Source of the DNA: Hamiltosporidium tvaerminnensis | Taxonomy: Eukaryota > Microsporidia > Dubosqiidae | Direction: 5' to 3' | NCBI GenBank assembly: GCA_022605425.2 | Contig: JAKIMF020000001.1 | Span: forward strand, 1,118,501 to 1,182,500 | Length of the DNA stretch: 64,000 nt | In this document: piece by piece, positions 1 to 13,059 of the stretch | Layout of the letters: each line of letters opens with the position of its first letter | How positions within the stretch are numbered: position 1 is the first letter of the stretch | Notes under the pieces: model-generated | What the model saw: only the letters and a program-made list of their open reading frames with translations | Databases searched by the model: none | Told to the model about the DNA's origin: nothing | Made by a program: the position numbers and the translations under genes

Positions 1-283
1 ATTTTTAATATGTATTTAAGAAAATTCTAGGTTAAAACTTTTTTCAAAATTTTCAGATATTTTCTTCTACCTCTTTTTACCATTACCGTCTCTTTTTCTA
101 AATCCGACTCTTCAATTATATTTATCGTCGGTTCTTCTAATGCGGTTCCTCCGTTTAAAATTATAGGTGTTATTTTTTTGCTTTTAAATGTTATACACCA
201 TATTCATCTCTACATCGCTTGTTTTTAAAAAAGTGTAGGTTTTCAGGAATCTCGGCTCTGTTAATAACTCTTGTTGTTTTTTC

Positions 284-547
284 CTAGCTCTCTTCGGCAT
301 TGGGTCTCAAATCGAATCCTCTTCGTTGATACAAAGAAATTGTTTCGACTGTCTTCTTCATCACTATTCTCTGAATGTATGCATCTAAATTGTGGGGTAT
401 TTGCAGTCTTTTAAGGTCTGAAATATAGTATTTTGTTCCAATACCGTCTCGGGTCATTACATACAAGATTATTTTAACATCACATTTACTAATAAGATCC
501 AAATCATTGGCTAGCAGATCATACTTCCGTAATTTTTTTAGTTTCAA
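284..547 (-). pseudogene. Endonuclease-domain fragment of retrotransposon copy A
   Basis: This 87-codon open stretch closely matches the restriction-enzyme-like endonuclease region of the better copy (17258-17881). Shared words include LRKYDLLAN, YVMT.DGI, LKRL.IP and KKTVETIS. It lacks the upstream RPDI half of the nuclease, so it cannot encode an active enzyme. It is a surviving open fragment in decayed DNA and not a gene. Confidence 0.8.
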
Positions 548-3500
548 CTATTTCAAGTTAATCTTAGGAAGTGATTCATACTGATAATGAAGCTAATCAT
601 ATTTTTTCTATTATTAGAAATAAATATGTCGGGTCTATTATTCCGAATCTTGAAATAAATTTATATTCTTGTATTTACTCTTATCTCTCCAAGCTCGTTT
701 TCTAGAATTTCTTGCACTGAGCGACTACTAGTTTATCTGGATGACATAAATCTATATTATTTATTAGGAATAGTTGTAGGCATCTAACCACTTCATTATG
801 CTTCTGGTATGGTCATGACCGGAACTCTTCTAATATTGCGCTACCAGATGCTCCTCTATTTTACCAGATTTTAAAGTGTTTGCACACACCTTCCGCTCCC
901 GAGAATACATTTCTATTCTGAATATAGAAAATACCGCTTCATAACGTGGCCTAATATTCCTTTTTTTTAAGACCACCTAGAAAATTCATTAGCACCTACA
1001 AGCTCATTTTTTTCTTGCCTTATATAACTTTGATAAAAGTGTACATTTTTCTATTTCTTAAATAATCTTTCGAGTCGAGCTTCTTCTAAATTCTTCTTAG
1101 TGACTTCTTCTTCAAATATATCTTTTTGCTCTTAAAAAGCCTTTAATTGGTACAAGCTGGGTTTTATTAGTATTCTCCAGCTTTATGATTACCGCTCTTC
1201 TGGTGATATTTCTTTACTTTTTTTAGGGAGTCTAATTGTTTCAGAACCAAATGTTCGCTTTTAAACTTAATACCATGTAAAACCTTTTCGAGTTCTTTCT
1301 AGGAAGGAAACATGTACTTTACATTCTGGGAGAATATGTATTTATTTTTTTTACCAACACTGCACGCACTGCATCATCTAAATCAAAAATGTCAGCTTTT
1401 TCTGATCGAGGTACTTCTATGGATATTAGTCAACAATACCGCAGGTTTATAAATGACAGAAACCGATTGTTTTGCGTTTAATCTAGTGTGAATAAGTCTT
1501 TCAACTTTTGATATTTTTACTTTGTACTTTTTCAGATAAGCTACGACACAGATTATTTTGCCATCCTCTATTATTCCAAGGTATTTATGAAAAAACTTTC
1601 TAGAAAGGTAGCAGTATCTTAAAAATACATTTTAGTTTTGGCTGACTTGCTCTATTTATTTAATTCCGATCATTTTCAAAATTTCCTTTTGCTCGCCTAT
1701 TATAGCTCCAAAAGTATAGCTTTCTGTTACAAGGTACGTAAATCTTGTATAAAAAAGAGATTGTTGAAAGTTTTAGAGTCTTAATTCTTGTGTTTGTAAA
1801 CTTGTGTATTTTTCATTGAGTTCGTTGCGAAACTGATGCATACACTGCACAAAATTCAAGATAACAAACTATCTCCTGCAGTATATCTCTCTAGATATAA
1901 CTACTGATTGTTTTTCCAGGCCTCACCAGGCTATCAATTTTTATATTTTGATATTATTACCTTAATAAATCAGAGAATACAATCAAGTAAATTAAGAGCA
2001 ATATAAATTGGGTCAAATACGCATAACTTAAAGAGTTGTATGTTTTTTAGACATCAATTCACTTTGTATTAATATTTTCTCTGTAATTTTTATTAATAGC
2101 AACATTCAATTAAGTCTGTATTTTTTTCCTCTTGCACACGTCTCACAGCTCTCAATTGATTATCATCGACAATTTCTCGCCCCTCGACTTCTTGTTGACA
2201 GACTTTCGTTACACACTTTTTTATTTAACTTATGGTGTTAGAAATAAGGGTGAATGGCCTGTAGCTATAGCCTTATTTTGATTTATTTTAGCTATTAAAT
2301 ATGAGGCCCTGCAATGAAACAAAACAACCTTAGAGCCATGTTTTAATCACAGAACTTTAACAGTTTCATACGAATATTTGTGAAGAGTTGTAAGTTTCTT
2401 CATGAAAAAAATCGTAAATACCATCAATTCCAGCAGCTTTCCAATTAGGAAGCCAATTAAAGATGTTTGCTTTTTCATTTTGTGAAGGAAACATGGTCGA
2501 ATGATTATCTGCTAAAAATACAATCAAATAATCATCATACGTGACTCTCTCATCATTTTCTTTCCCACATTATAGACGAAAAACTCATTATTTCAATCCG
2601 ACTAACCTATGCGCCGATCAAAAACACTATGATATGTCACGATAAATCAATCTTCAAGACCCAAAAAACGATTATGTCTTCGGAATTTCTTCCTCTTATA
2701 CACATCGGGAGTTTTAAACCAAAGACATTCACGACTCATTTCTTCCAAATAGAGCCTAAGAAAAATCATTTATAAAGTTAAGATTTTATTTTGCTCCCGC
2801 ATGATTTTTTTGTGGCTTTTAATTTCTGAAGCGGTGTGTTTTACGTCTCGTGTCTCCTTTAGAAGATTATTGGAGATTATTAACACAGGGATTATAATCT
2901 CTATGCTTCCTTTGAGTATATCTAGGCTATTCTTATGTATTGCTTCGCCTTAGCATACTCGCGGCTTTTAGGATTAGATCGACCTCTGTAATTGACCCAA
3001 GCACATAAACTCCAGAATATTCATCGACTACTCGAATAATTAGGTTCAAAAATCTACTATCAAATAATCAATTTGGGCGTTTTCTAGTGCGGGCCATCAC
3101 TTTTCCAAATTCATCGTCTAGACTTCTTTGCTTTTACTCAAAAATTTATTTCTCAGGTTTATGTACTACGCGATGTAGGTCAGGGGGAATGAATCAGCGA
3201 GGCAAGGTACTATTACGTCGCTTATGATACTCTTGTGATTTTAAATGTTTTTTCGTCTCATTTTACGCCAAGATTCTTGCACATCGAATGTTACCCCATA
3301 GCCGAATTTATCATTTTAATGCATAAGAAGCTTGTTCTAGCCGTCTTGTGGCATTCTTCCGAACCTTTTCTGTACTGCAAATAAACAATTCAGGACCATT
3401 TATAGAGTCTGCTGCTAGGAATCGAATACAATACCAATGTGTTTAGAATTGTCCATCGGGAATGGCTAGAGTGAATTGGTTTGTCATGTCGAACAACGAT

Positions 3501-4024
3501 TCTATATAGAGATATAAACCGATGAAAGCGCAGTTATACGCAAGGATAAGGTGTTAAAAACTCGATTTTGTGTCTGATAACATTTTTGGCATGGTGGTGG
3601 ATGAGTTTTTCAATACTTATTCTTTTTTAAGATAAAAAAAATAAATATTATTAGTGCGAATCTTAGGTTTGATATAAATTATAGATGTTGCTTTTTGTAT
3701 AATGCGGAATACGTATACAGTACTCCAATTTCTGAAATATAAGCAAGGCTTGATTTAGTTTCGAGTTGAATACTATTTTTTACGATCAATAATATGTCAA
3801 AAAACTATAAATTCCTATTATTTGACTACTGCAAAAAGATTTTTTTTTGTTATAATTGGAAACACAAATTAACAAGAAAGAACCTTTTAATTTAATTCCA
3901 TTGTATCATTCCAAATGCATTAGTAAGGGTTTTTTAAAAAAATAATTCAAAAAAATGATTTTACTGATTTTTTTTAAAATAAATATAAATTTAAAAATAT
4001 ATTTATTTAAAACTATCACATCTT

Positions 4025-4729
4025 TTTTTAAAACAGTGGCAAGTGTTATATTTGTTTTCATGACATTAACGCAGTTCTAGGTCTACATAAATAACTGCTA
4101 CCCCAACACTCCATCGGTAACCCCTGCGATACCTACGTCCCAAAGCCTTTCATCTACCAGGTGTGTAGAACCTAATTACTAGGCGAGGCAGTTGCCCGGA
4201 GTTCGTTAATGTCCGTTGCATGGAGTGTGATCGAAGGCCGAAGCCCCCCCTGGGCTCCCCCAAGACTATGCAGCATTCCCACTTAATCTACACTTTCTGA
4301 ACCCAATAAACTTCTAGCTAAGATATATTTCAGAGATTTACATGGGGTCCACCTAGACAGTGCAATGTCATACCAACAGGTATAACCTGCTACTTAGCTT
4401 TCCTGGCTTTATATGGTTTTTTGTTTTTTATCTCCCAGGCGCTAAGTCTTCTAACCCGAGTGAGCAAGGCTAGGTTTCCATGCTTTTACATGGCAATTAC
4501 CTACATGTTCAGCTGCGGTCTGCAATCTGGTTACATAAAAAACTACAAATAAATTTGTAGAAAAAGTTTCTCCATCTCTTAGACCTTCCCTCCTCATAAC
4601 AACTCCCATGGAACAACCAAAGATGTAGTGTGGTTTTATTCCCACCAAAAATCCAAACAATGATCTCACACCAGTTTCACACACTCATTGCCAAGCAGAA
4701 AGTTTTTTATGTGGTTATCCTCCCTCCAT
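4025..4729 (-). repeat. Leader repeat L, copy 1 (5' region of retrotransposon A)
   Basis: This block is much richer in G+C than its surroundings; on the plus strand it includes a run of C at about 4241. Read on the minus strand it starts with GGAGGGAGGATAACCACAT and is colinear over its whole length with 32446-33135 on the plus strand. In both places it ends within a few hundred bases of where the retrotransposon coding region should begin, so I infer that it is the element's 5' UTR or promoter region. A 77-codon ORF (4451-4684, minus) is not open in the second copy, so I do not call it a gene. Confidence 0.7.
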
Positions 4730-4739
4730 ATTAAATTTA

Positions 4740-5530
4740 AAAAAAAAAATTAAAATAAAATATGTCTATTGATGTTATTCTTATGATGTACTGCAATTTA
4801 GAAAATTTGAACTACAATAGGTAATAAAGATTTTTTTAAACTATTTTAAAGCTTCAATATGCGATATGTTCTACTTCTGCTAATATTATTGCTTGTGTAA
4901 AATATTTTAAACCATAAACAACAATCGAAAGACTATTTTCTTTATTATAAAACTTTGGTTGGTGGCACAATACTTGAAAAGATTAAATATTTCACATCTC
5001 GTCGTGGTCAGGGTATTTTTCGACAAAATAATGTAATATAACTTGAACGAAAGATTTAATTTTAAATAAATATTGCAATTTTGCTTATTTCTATTCCAGT
5101 GGTCTCTGCCAAATTTCTCTTTAGTTTATATGCAACAACAATTTACAATAAAAACGAAGAAAGATATTGAAATTTACAATTTGTAAATTAAGAGCATGTC
5201 TAAATAATTTACCACATGTTTTTTAAAAATATCATAAATCAGTTTTTCAAAAATTTAGGTTAGTGGTGCTGAGATGTATTTAGATTTTGTCTCTAATTCT
5301 ATTATTGGATTAAAAACTTAGTAAGAGTTTAGAAAATATATTAAGGATTTTAATTTTATCTTATTTTAACAAAATTGTAATTCTTAACATCGAGCATTAA
5401 ATCAATTGTTTTTGATCGATATATCGGAATTACATTAAGAAGGGTTTAAAACAAATATATTTACTCAAAAAAAAATTTGTAATTATTGTGGTTTTAAAAT
5501 ATTAATTTGTTTAACACACTTATATATGCG
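4740..5530. other. AT-rich intergenic stretch, no gene seen
   Basis: The sequence is very A+T-rich with frequent stops in all frames. I see no RNA gene, conserved motif or recognisable transposon protein here. Confidence 0.6.
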
Positions 5531-5535
5531 TATTT

Positions 5536-5752
5536 AATGGGTGGTCGGAGATAGAATAACCCCGTTATAAATAATCTGCTTGGTATTGTGTGTGTATAAT
5601 AGGTTTCAAATTTACTGTGGACATTTTGGTTGTCTATAAACCATAGTGAATTTGCTGAACAATACTCTATGTTCCCGATTTACATAGATTAAAATAAAAA
5701 ATTTCATTTGCTTATCCTCGACACCGAGAGGTAAAAGAGGACAGTAATAATT
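5536..5752 (+). repeat. Short repeat S, copy 1 (~200 bp, retroposon-like)
   Basis: This is one of five dispersed copies. The 5' end resembles that of leader L (GGG.GG..GATA..ATAACC). The middle has a TTTGGT...ATAAACCA word. The 3' end carries the family signature CTTATCCTCGACACCGAGAG followed by GTAAAAGAGGACAG and an AT-rich tail. It has no coding capacity. The other copies are at 9.4, 16.0, 36.8 and 51.2 kb. Confidence 0.7.
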
Positions 5753-5754
5753 AT

Positions 5755-8700
5755 TTTTTTGAAATAATTCCCAAATTAGGTAATAATTAACTCCAAATTA
5801 TAAGAAATTCGATTATATTAAATTGAATTCTTTTTCAACTGTCGTAAGTCATAAAAGTTTCCAACATTTTATATAACCTGAAATCAGTTGAAACAAACTT
5901 TTGAAATGTAGCAAGTCAATTAAATTCAAAGTTTTGTAAATTAAATGAAATAAGTTTTTTATTTTAAACTCTTTATTCGAATTCCCACATTAATATATTT
6001 ATTATTTGCTGATAAAACTTATTCTAGGAGCTATAGAAGACTCCGCCTTTTTGGAAAATACTTAAGATTTAACAATACATGTTAAATTTATATATCTCTT
6101 TTATGTTTATTATACTTCCTTGTTAAATTCTATTAATTAAAGTAAAACCGTATTTATAAAAAATTTAAAAAGATCAAATTAGTTAAAGCATTTTTTCTAC
6201 GCAAATTAAACCTATTAATTAAGTATTTTAAAATTTTCATTCTTTAAGAATTAAATATAGAAAATACGTCATATATAAAAGAAAGGTAAAAAAATATAGA
6301 GAATTTATAAATTAAGTAAAGATACAGAAAAATAAGCATAATAGGATATATTTTTTCAATTTATTTTTAAAATTTTTTATTAGTTCTTAAATTTTCCTTT
6401 ATATTATTTTATTCTTCAACAATATTATCGTTATTTTTTTGAGATTCTATATCGTTTCTCTAAAGAAAATCATTTATCGACAAAAACAGCAAATTTCTAA
6501 GTTTCTTTTCAGCCACCACGTAATCTATCAGATGAAAAAATCTGCTGACTTTTAATTTAGCTACTAATACAATTCAAAATTGGGAACATAAATGGTGGGG
6601 TTTTATACGAACTAAGAAATATTTTTGTAAAAAATTTAAGTTTCGGGGATATAAGTCACATACTAGGAGAATATATTCCGACATTGGTTACTACTTTGAT
6701 CAATTGAATCGTTTTTATATGTTTCCGGTACAAATTTTTCTTTGTTAAAATCATTATTTTGTTTGGGACGTTAGAAACTACGTGTATGATGCAAAAAGTA
6801 TAGTAAATATCATTATTAGACCTTTGATATACTTATTCTTTATGACCTGTCGTGTGGAAGATATCTTCTGACTTAAGTGTTTCATAACGAACCAATACTA
6901 TATCTTGGGTTTATTATCAAACATGCCTGATTGTATTTTTTTAATCTAAAATTTATGTCAATCAATACATTCTTAGTTTTCTTGATATTATAAAATTGAA
7001 TATTAGTAGATTCAATGAAAATATATTTGGCTTTTTTTTGCTAATTTTCAATAATATCTAGCTACATATTTAATATTGTATTTGGGATTCCAAATTAAAC
7101 ATCAAAGTATATCAAATAAATCCCGAATTTTTTACAAAAAATTTTAGCAAAAAAGATATCAAGTAAAAAACTTAGATGCTGAGAATATATCAATTTGCAA
7201 ATTTTGAAGTTAAAAAAACTATCTAAATTATTCATATGTTCTTCATTCTACCATTTTAATTCAAAATAAGGTTTATATGAAAGAAAGCCTTTGAAATATG
7301 CCTTTTAATATAGTGCAGAGGCAATTTTTATTAAAAATAATATATTATGTGGTCTTATTTATTAAAATATGATTCATTTGTTTTAAAAGTCTTAATAATA
7401 CTGTTTAAAAAGAAACTTGTATTCACAACTCTTATATTTTATGAGTAAACAGATGTTTAATATTTCGAATCTATTTTTAAGATGTAATGTGTAAATTTTG
7501 CTTTATCACCTTTTTTTGCATTGTAATCATATTTATATTTATGATATTTCGAATAAGTATTTCCTAAATTTTTAAACGAAACCATCTTCAGAATTTATCA
7601 GAATAACTCGAATATTATAAATAAAAACTTAGCAACCAAACTTCAATTTGGAATTTTATCAATCTAAACCGTTTTCGATTTATCAATTCAATACATTAGG
7701 TATATTTATAAATGGAATTTATATTTTATTTTGATGATAAGATTTTTGGCTTGATGAAATTATGAACAAGTTTAATTCGAAGTTATCTAGTTGTTTACTA
7801 TCAAAAGTCTCTCTTTAATATAATTGGATTATAAAGTATTAAATAATACCTTGTGATTTCGCATTGTGTTATTTGAATTTTCTAGTTCAATTATTTATGA
7901 TTTCTTTCATATAAGTCTGATATTAATGTCTTTGTAATAATTAATCGCGTTGAAATGGTTTAGTTTATGAAATATTACCAAGTTTTATAGAAGCTTGATT
8001 TATGATTTAGTATAAAATATAATTTTTTTATATCATTATTTACATCAAGGCACATATTTGGTTGATATACAAAAAAGAACGCAAATATAATAAATTTGAT
8101 CTCATTCTTTTTTTATAATTTCCAATGTATCGAATTCCAATAATATAACAACATATTAACATCAAAATACATCTGGTGTACGATTTCACAAATATAAATG
8201 TACAAATTACGTTTACATTTTGGTCAAATCTGTTTTATGTCACATAATTCATCATAGGATTATTCTCATATATTGCTCTCACCATTTCTAAGCTTTCTAA
8301 TAATTCTATAAAAAATCGTAATTTTTATTCACTTTGATTCCATTTGTTATACATTATTTAGTAAGGTTTGACTGTTTTTATGTCTTTGCAACAACTATAT
8401 ATTCAGAACATGTTTAGATAAGTGCGATTTATCCAAGATACTTTCATCTGTGATCCATATAATAATTAAAAATTTTAAAAAAATATATTTGTACCATTCG
8501 ATTTCTAGAAATAAGCCAAAAATCTGATTTTTAGCTGTTTTGATGATTCATGACAGTTTTTAATAGATTGTGTAGTAATCAAAGTCACCGAGACGTAATT
8601 TATTATTTTTATATTAAAGTATCAAAACCTAAGGATCCTATTTGTGATATTTACAAAAGATGTAAAAAGCATTGATAAACTTTAAAATACACTTAAGATT

Positions 8701-9380
8701 CATTTATACATTTAAATTACAACAATTTAGTTTTTTATGTAAAATTTAAAACATATCTTTGATATTATAAATTCATCATTAAGATTAAAAAGTTAAATAT
8801 TAAAACCTATCTTAGAATATTTATCTATAAAATAAATTTTAGACTCAAAAAGCTTTTGGTAGTATCTTGTTTAGTACAAGCCATTAATAAATTCGTTTTT
8901 TAATTTTGGATCAAATAAAGCTCTATTTTAGTTATTTTTTTACCGTAAACTAATTCATTTATAGAATAAAATCAATGGTTTGTATGTAATTATATTTATA
9001 CTTCAGAGTTTATCTTCTAAAGAATCTAATTGCAAAATTATTTTGTAAAATAAGCTATGAATTTGCGGATTCGGCCCATCAATTTTCTTTATATAAATAT
9101 TTTTATCAAATTCTAACCAATTTTTTATTCTCAATATGGAATAGATAAAGGTAAAAAAAATTGATGAGAAAAAAATAAAACCTTATTATATTTATGGTTT
9201 ATGATTTCTGATTTAACTCCACAATCATAGTTTATCGTTATACTAATTCAATAATTTTAAAACAAGATTTAAAGAGTGATGAATTATTTGTTTATATATT
9301 TTTTTCCTTTTTCAATGTATTTTAATTTATTAAAACTAATGAACCAATTTTAGTATAACTCGACAAAAAAATATGATTTC
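5755..9380. other. Long AT-rich desert, no gene seen
   Basis: Roughly 3.6 kb contain no open frame longer than a few dozen codons and no recognisable protein motif, tRNA-like arm or repeat signature. It is probably old decayed insertion DNA, but nothing in the sequence shows this directly. Confidence 0.6.
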
Positions 9381-9383
9381 AAA

Positions 9384-9610
9384 TCTTACTTACTTATTCC
9401 AGTCCTCATTTACCACTCGGTGTCGAGGATAAACAACTGGAAATTTTCCAATTGCTCCTTTTAATCTGTTGTGACTCCGGATTACAGGGGATTGGCCTAT
9501 AGATCCAATATAGTTTACATTCCACCAAAATACCTACAATTATTTTATAACAATTTACACATTCATTTCTAACGAGATAGTTTTTAATGTGGTTATCTTC
9601 TCCCCACCCA
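9384..9610 (-). repeat. Short repeat S, copy 2
   Basis: This is one of the best preserved S copies. On the minus strand it runs from TGGGTGGGGAGAAGATAACC through GGATCTATAGGCCAATCCCC and a CGGAGTCACAAC word to GTTTATCCTCGACACCGAGT. It then ends in a GTAA-type tandem tail (AATAAGTAAGTAAG). The same tail is seen in the copy at 51.2 kb. Tandem 3' tails of this kind are typical of retroposed sequences. Confidence 0.75.
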
Positions 9611-9829
9611 TAATTTCAAATCAATGTCCTTAATACTATTCTAAGAACCTTGGTTTGACTTGTGTGTTTAAAAGTATAGGTATAAGGAGAAAAAATAATT
9701 TAGTCAAGCATCATTATTCAAAATTGCTTCGTAGCTTTGCAACATTATATAAATCAATAAAGATTTTTGAATGTTCAGTTGTTAGTGCACCTTGTAATCC
9801 TCATAATCATCATCCTCGTTACTACCGCC

Positions 9830-10025
9830 TTCATTGATGCCCCTTTCGGTCCTTTTTCTAGTTATTTTGTTTACCTTTTCGGTTTCGTAACAAGGTAATT
9901 TTAAGGCATGGGTTGTTAATCCTACACTCAACCTGAGGACCAGTCCCTTTTAGTCGTCTCTTACGACAAGCAGCGAATGCTCCAAGCCAATTCTGTTCCC
10001 GGTATGGTGAGAAACAGAATCCTTA
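9830..10025 (-). repeat. GC-richer block, possible leader remnant of a second LINE type
   Basis: A ~190-bp block with clearly higher G+C than the flanks. Read on the minus strand it includes GCATTCGCTGCTTGTCGTAA, then GACTAAAAGGGAC and GTCCTCAGGTTGAGTGTAGG. From memory this resembles non-coding leaders of arthropod LINE-like elements, but I cannot confirm that. No ORF is intact. A 60-codon plus-strand ORF at 9655-9837 shows no protein-like character. Confidence 0.35.
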
Positions 10026-10029
10026 TCTA

Positions 10030-11520
10030 ATCATAAATTATACAAAGCAATAATTTTGTACTTCTAGGAATAATTTTTATACCTAATGGATTGTCAAAGC
10101 TTAATAAAATTTGAATCCAGAAATTCCTGCCTCGCACAATCCTTACTTTAATCATATATCGAAGTACTATGTTGATGATCACTTCAGTTTATCGAGATAA
10201 ACAGTTCAGTTTTATTATCAACACTTGCTATGTTTTGATGTTTTATGGTAGATTTTTTTGATTCAATCTAAAATTATCTTTCCTTATTCTCGGTTCAAAG
10301 CCCTAAACGGCAATTTTTTTTAGTAATTTGGTATGATAAAACAAAAATAATAGAAAATTATACATTTTTGGAAATAAGAAGATTAGTATCTAATGGTATT
10401 TTTTGCTTAAATTAAGACTTTTCTAGTACTTGAATTTTATTTGAGTCGTTTCTAACTTTATAAATTGGTATTATATTTATCACAGACATTTATTTAATAT
10501 TAAAACGGCCAGTTGTTTTCTTAAATCATCAGAAAACAAATAAAATTTAACAGCACATCCGAAAAAACACAAAAAATATAAGCACAGTGTGACTAACAAA
10601 ACATCATCTTCATTGAATACATAAAATTAAAATTTGTAACGAATATTTGGTTTAAAATAAATTATAGGAAAAAAAACTTTTATAACATTTAGGATTTGAT
10701 AATAGGTTTTTGCTGAAGTAATCACGATTCTAAGACGAAGAAAATATATTGTAAAAAATTTTTTAACATAAAAAAATTTTAAAAATGAAAAAATATTAAG
10801 GATATAAGACATATATTAAATTATTCCATAATAGATTTAAACTATGTTGATATTTTATGAATATTGATATTGGAATAAAAAAATCTTAATTGTGTGGATT
10901 TAATTAAATATGACAAAAAATTAAGATCTGACTTAAATATTTTATATAAAAATAGGCAGTAAATGATCCAAAGAAGCCATAATTCGCATATTCGGAGGTA
11001 TAGTATGTGACGACACTTTATAAATATTTTTATATTTTTTTTGGGGAGTTAATGGGCAACAAGTGAGAGTTTATATGGCAACTATCAGCCTAAGATAGTA
11101 AATATAAATGGAAGTAATTATATCAAACCAGAAACAAGAAATCAAAAACAAAGGCTGGGATGTATTCATGTGAAAGCATTGCAAAGGAATCTGATTTGTA
11201 GGACAAATCAGAGAGCAATTTATAGACTAGAATATACGACAAACTAATTGGCACACCCAGACACATAATTATAATTTGTTAGATATTTTAGAGTAAATAA
11301 GACATGAACTATATTTGTATCGACGAATATGATTTTGTTTTTGAATTATAGAAATAAAGCTATAATATGTAAATTTGTTTTTAAATTTTCTATAAGTAAC
11401 ACTTTTCATTATCGCGCTTAATTTTTAAATAAAAAAATTCTAAAATTTGAAAAGTTAAATATCTATTCATAAGAAATGAATAAAAATGATCAAAATGAAT
11501 TTGTGTGAATAGTAAGACAG
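10030..11520. other. Intergenic stretch, no gene seen
   Basis: Mostly AT-rich. A slightly more mixed segment at about 11040-11280 could be old transposon sequence, but I could not match it to any family. No ORF or RNA gene is supported. Confidence 0.5.
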
Positions 11521-11523
11521 GAA

Positions 11524-13024
11524 TTATTTTCTATGTTTCCATCGCAAATAAAAATAAATTAATTTTTCCATAATTATTAAAAACCTGAAAAAAAATCTAA
11601 ATAAACTGCCGAAAGTATCTGAATAAGTTACAGCATGATTCAATTCATTGTTTTTAAATGCGTTTATATATATATTTTCTGTTTTGCGAGCTATTCGTTT
11701 CCAATTATAATTTTTTTTTACAAATTTGTGAAATCTTATTGGACTGCATTTTTTACAATAAATAATTTCTTTACTTTGTAAAAAATTCATTCGGACGTAA
11801 CTTTTCTAATGAACATTTATCATTTTCAAAGATTTCGTTTATATTTTTTAATTTATTGCAATTTCCACATCCAAATTCACCTTCTTCTACTTTCTTTACA
11901 GTTTTTAATATTCCTTCAACCATGTCTTCACAACTTGTCATCCGTAACTCTATCATCTCATCAGGTAATATTTCGTGTATTCCACCTACATTTGTTGAAA
12001 CTACTATAAGTCCAGAACTTACGGCTTCAATTATTGCCATACAAAATGATTCTGTTAAAGAAGTGTTTAAAAATATTTGACATCTTTGTAATACACCACT
12101 AATATTTTTATTATCTAATTCTCCAAGCATCAATACTCTATTATGTAATTTATTATCATCTATCATTTGTTCCATGTTTTCCCTTTTGTTTCCGTTACCA
12201 ACGATAACAAAATCTACATTTTTTGTCATTGAACATACCATTGGTATTATTTCGATTAATAAATCTACTCCCTTTCTATAAACTAGCCTAGAAACAACAG
12301 CAATTTTTATTCTTTTTTCAAATTCACCAAAAAAACTTTTAAAATTGTCTTCATGTTTAATAAGTTCAAATGGTTCAGCAATTTTTTTACCATTTTTATG
12401 AATAAAATTCGTTACTCCGCATTTTTGCCTTTGAATTTTATTTCGATTTTTCTTACATCTAAAATTTTTACTTTTTACACCGTTCGGAATCACGAAGATC
12501 TTATTTTCTTTTTTAATCTCAAATCTTTCAATCAGATTTTCTTTACAACAATAAGATACACATATATATGCTCCTATATTTTTTAAAATACCTTCACATA
12601 ATTTATTTACTATGATATTTTCAATGCCTCCGGTTTCGAAGATAGAATGTTCTGTAAGCACTGTTGGTATGCCCATAGTAATTGCATGCGATACTCCTTC
12701 AATAGATAAATTTGACATACTCTGGTGTCCATGTACAATTTCAATTTCATTAGAAACAAATATTTCGAAAAAATGTTTGAAATTAGAAAAAAGCGAAGGA
12801 AATGTTGTATTTTGACATACCAAAGGTAAACTAAGGTAATATACTTTTATATAATTATACTTATCGACTTTTAAATAATGTATATCTTTATAATTATCAT
12901 ATGAATGTGTTATTATTATTACTTTATGATTTCTTTTAACTAATTCTTTTGAAAGACACATTATATGAGTTTCTATACCACCTATGTTTGGAAAGAAATA
13001 ATCACAAACCATAGCTATAATCAT
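11524..13024 (-). CDS. GPI3: GPI3/PIG-A: GPI-GlcNAc transferase catalytic subunit (frameshifted)
   Basis: This is the catalytic subunit of the ER complex that moves GlcNAc from UDP-GlcNAc to phosphatidylinositol, the first step of GPI-anchor synthesis. The N-terminus has the family signature VCDYFFPNIGGIETH, followed by VIIITHSYDN, a HGHQ/TEHS region, ICVSYCCKEN and VIPNGV. The GT4 half has VVSRLVYRKGVDLL, an E-x7-E motif (TESFCMAIIE) and VVSTNVGGIHEILP. About 45 residues are inserted after PNGV. The first frame stops at 11771. The conserved C-terminal part (NYNWKRIARKTENIY, then a membrane helix ending LRWK) continues at 11524-11790 in another frame, so one extra T in a T6 run near 11785 breaks the gene. 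I choose the start at 13024, 11 codons inside the longest ORF. It lies 3 bases behind CCC and matches the family's usual N-terminus. Confidence 0.93.
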
Positions 13025-13027
13025 TAA

Positions 13028-13030
13028 GGG
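13028..13030 (-). promoter_or_regulatory. CCC start-proximal signal of GPI3
   Basis: CCC lies three bases upstream of the ATG at 13024 (CCCTTAATG on the minus strand). It supports that start over the upstream ATG at 13057, which has no such signal directly in front of it. Confidence 0.55.
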
Positions 13031-13059
13031 TAAACAGGGTTTATTGATAAATAACATTA

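Larger units (their letters stand above)
1..4729 (-). mobile_element. Retrotransposon copy A: decayed non-LTR element with leader
   Basis: This is a degenerate minus-strand copy of the family whose best copy lies at 17.2-21.0 kb. The 3' UTR and C-terminal endonuclease coding part lie at about 1-700, the zinc and thumb region at about 700-1600, the reverse transcriptase at about 1600-2600, and the N-terminal region reaches about 3750. Only an 87-codon stretch (284-547) stays open, and it repeats the KYDLLA endonuclease motif of the best copy. Frameshifts and stops are everywhere else. Upstream sits a GC-richer ~700-bp leader (4025-4729), also found in front of the copy at 32.4-37.1 kb. The 3' end may be cut by the window edge. 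The identification rests on line-by-line similarity to the better copy. Confidence 0.85.

Noticed and set aside
4451-4684. 77-codon minus-strand ORF
   Set aside because: It lies in leader repeat L and is not open in the second copy (32446-33135); no known motif.
11809-12815. Plus-strand ORFs at 11809, 11856, 12353 and 12612
   Set aside because: All are antisense shadows of the GPI3 gene.
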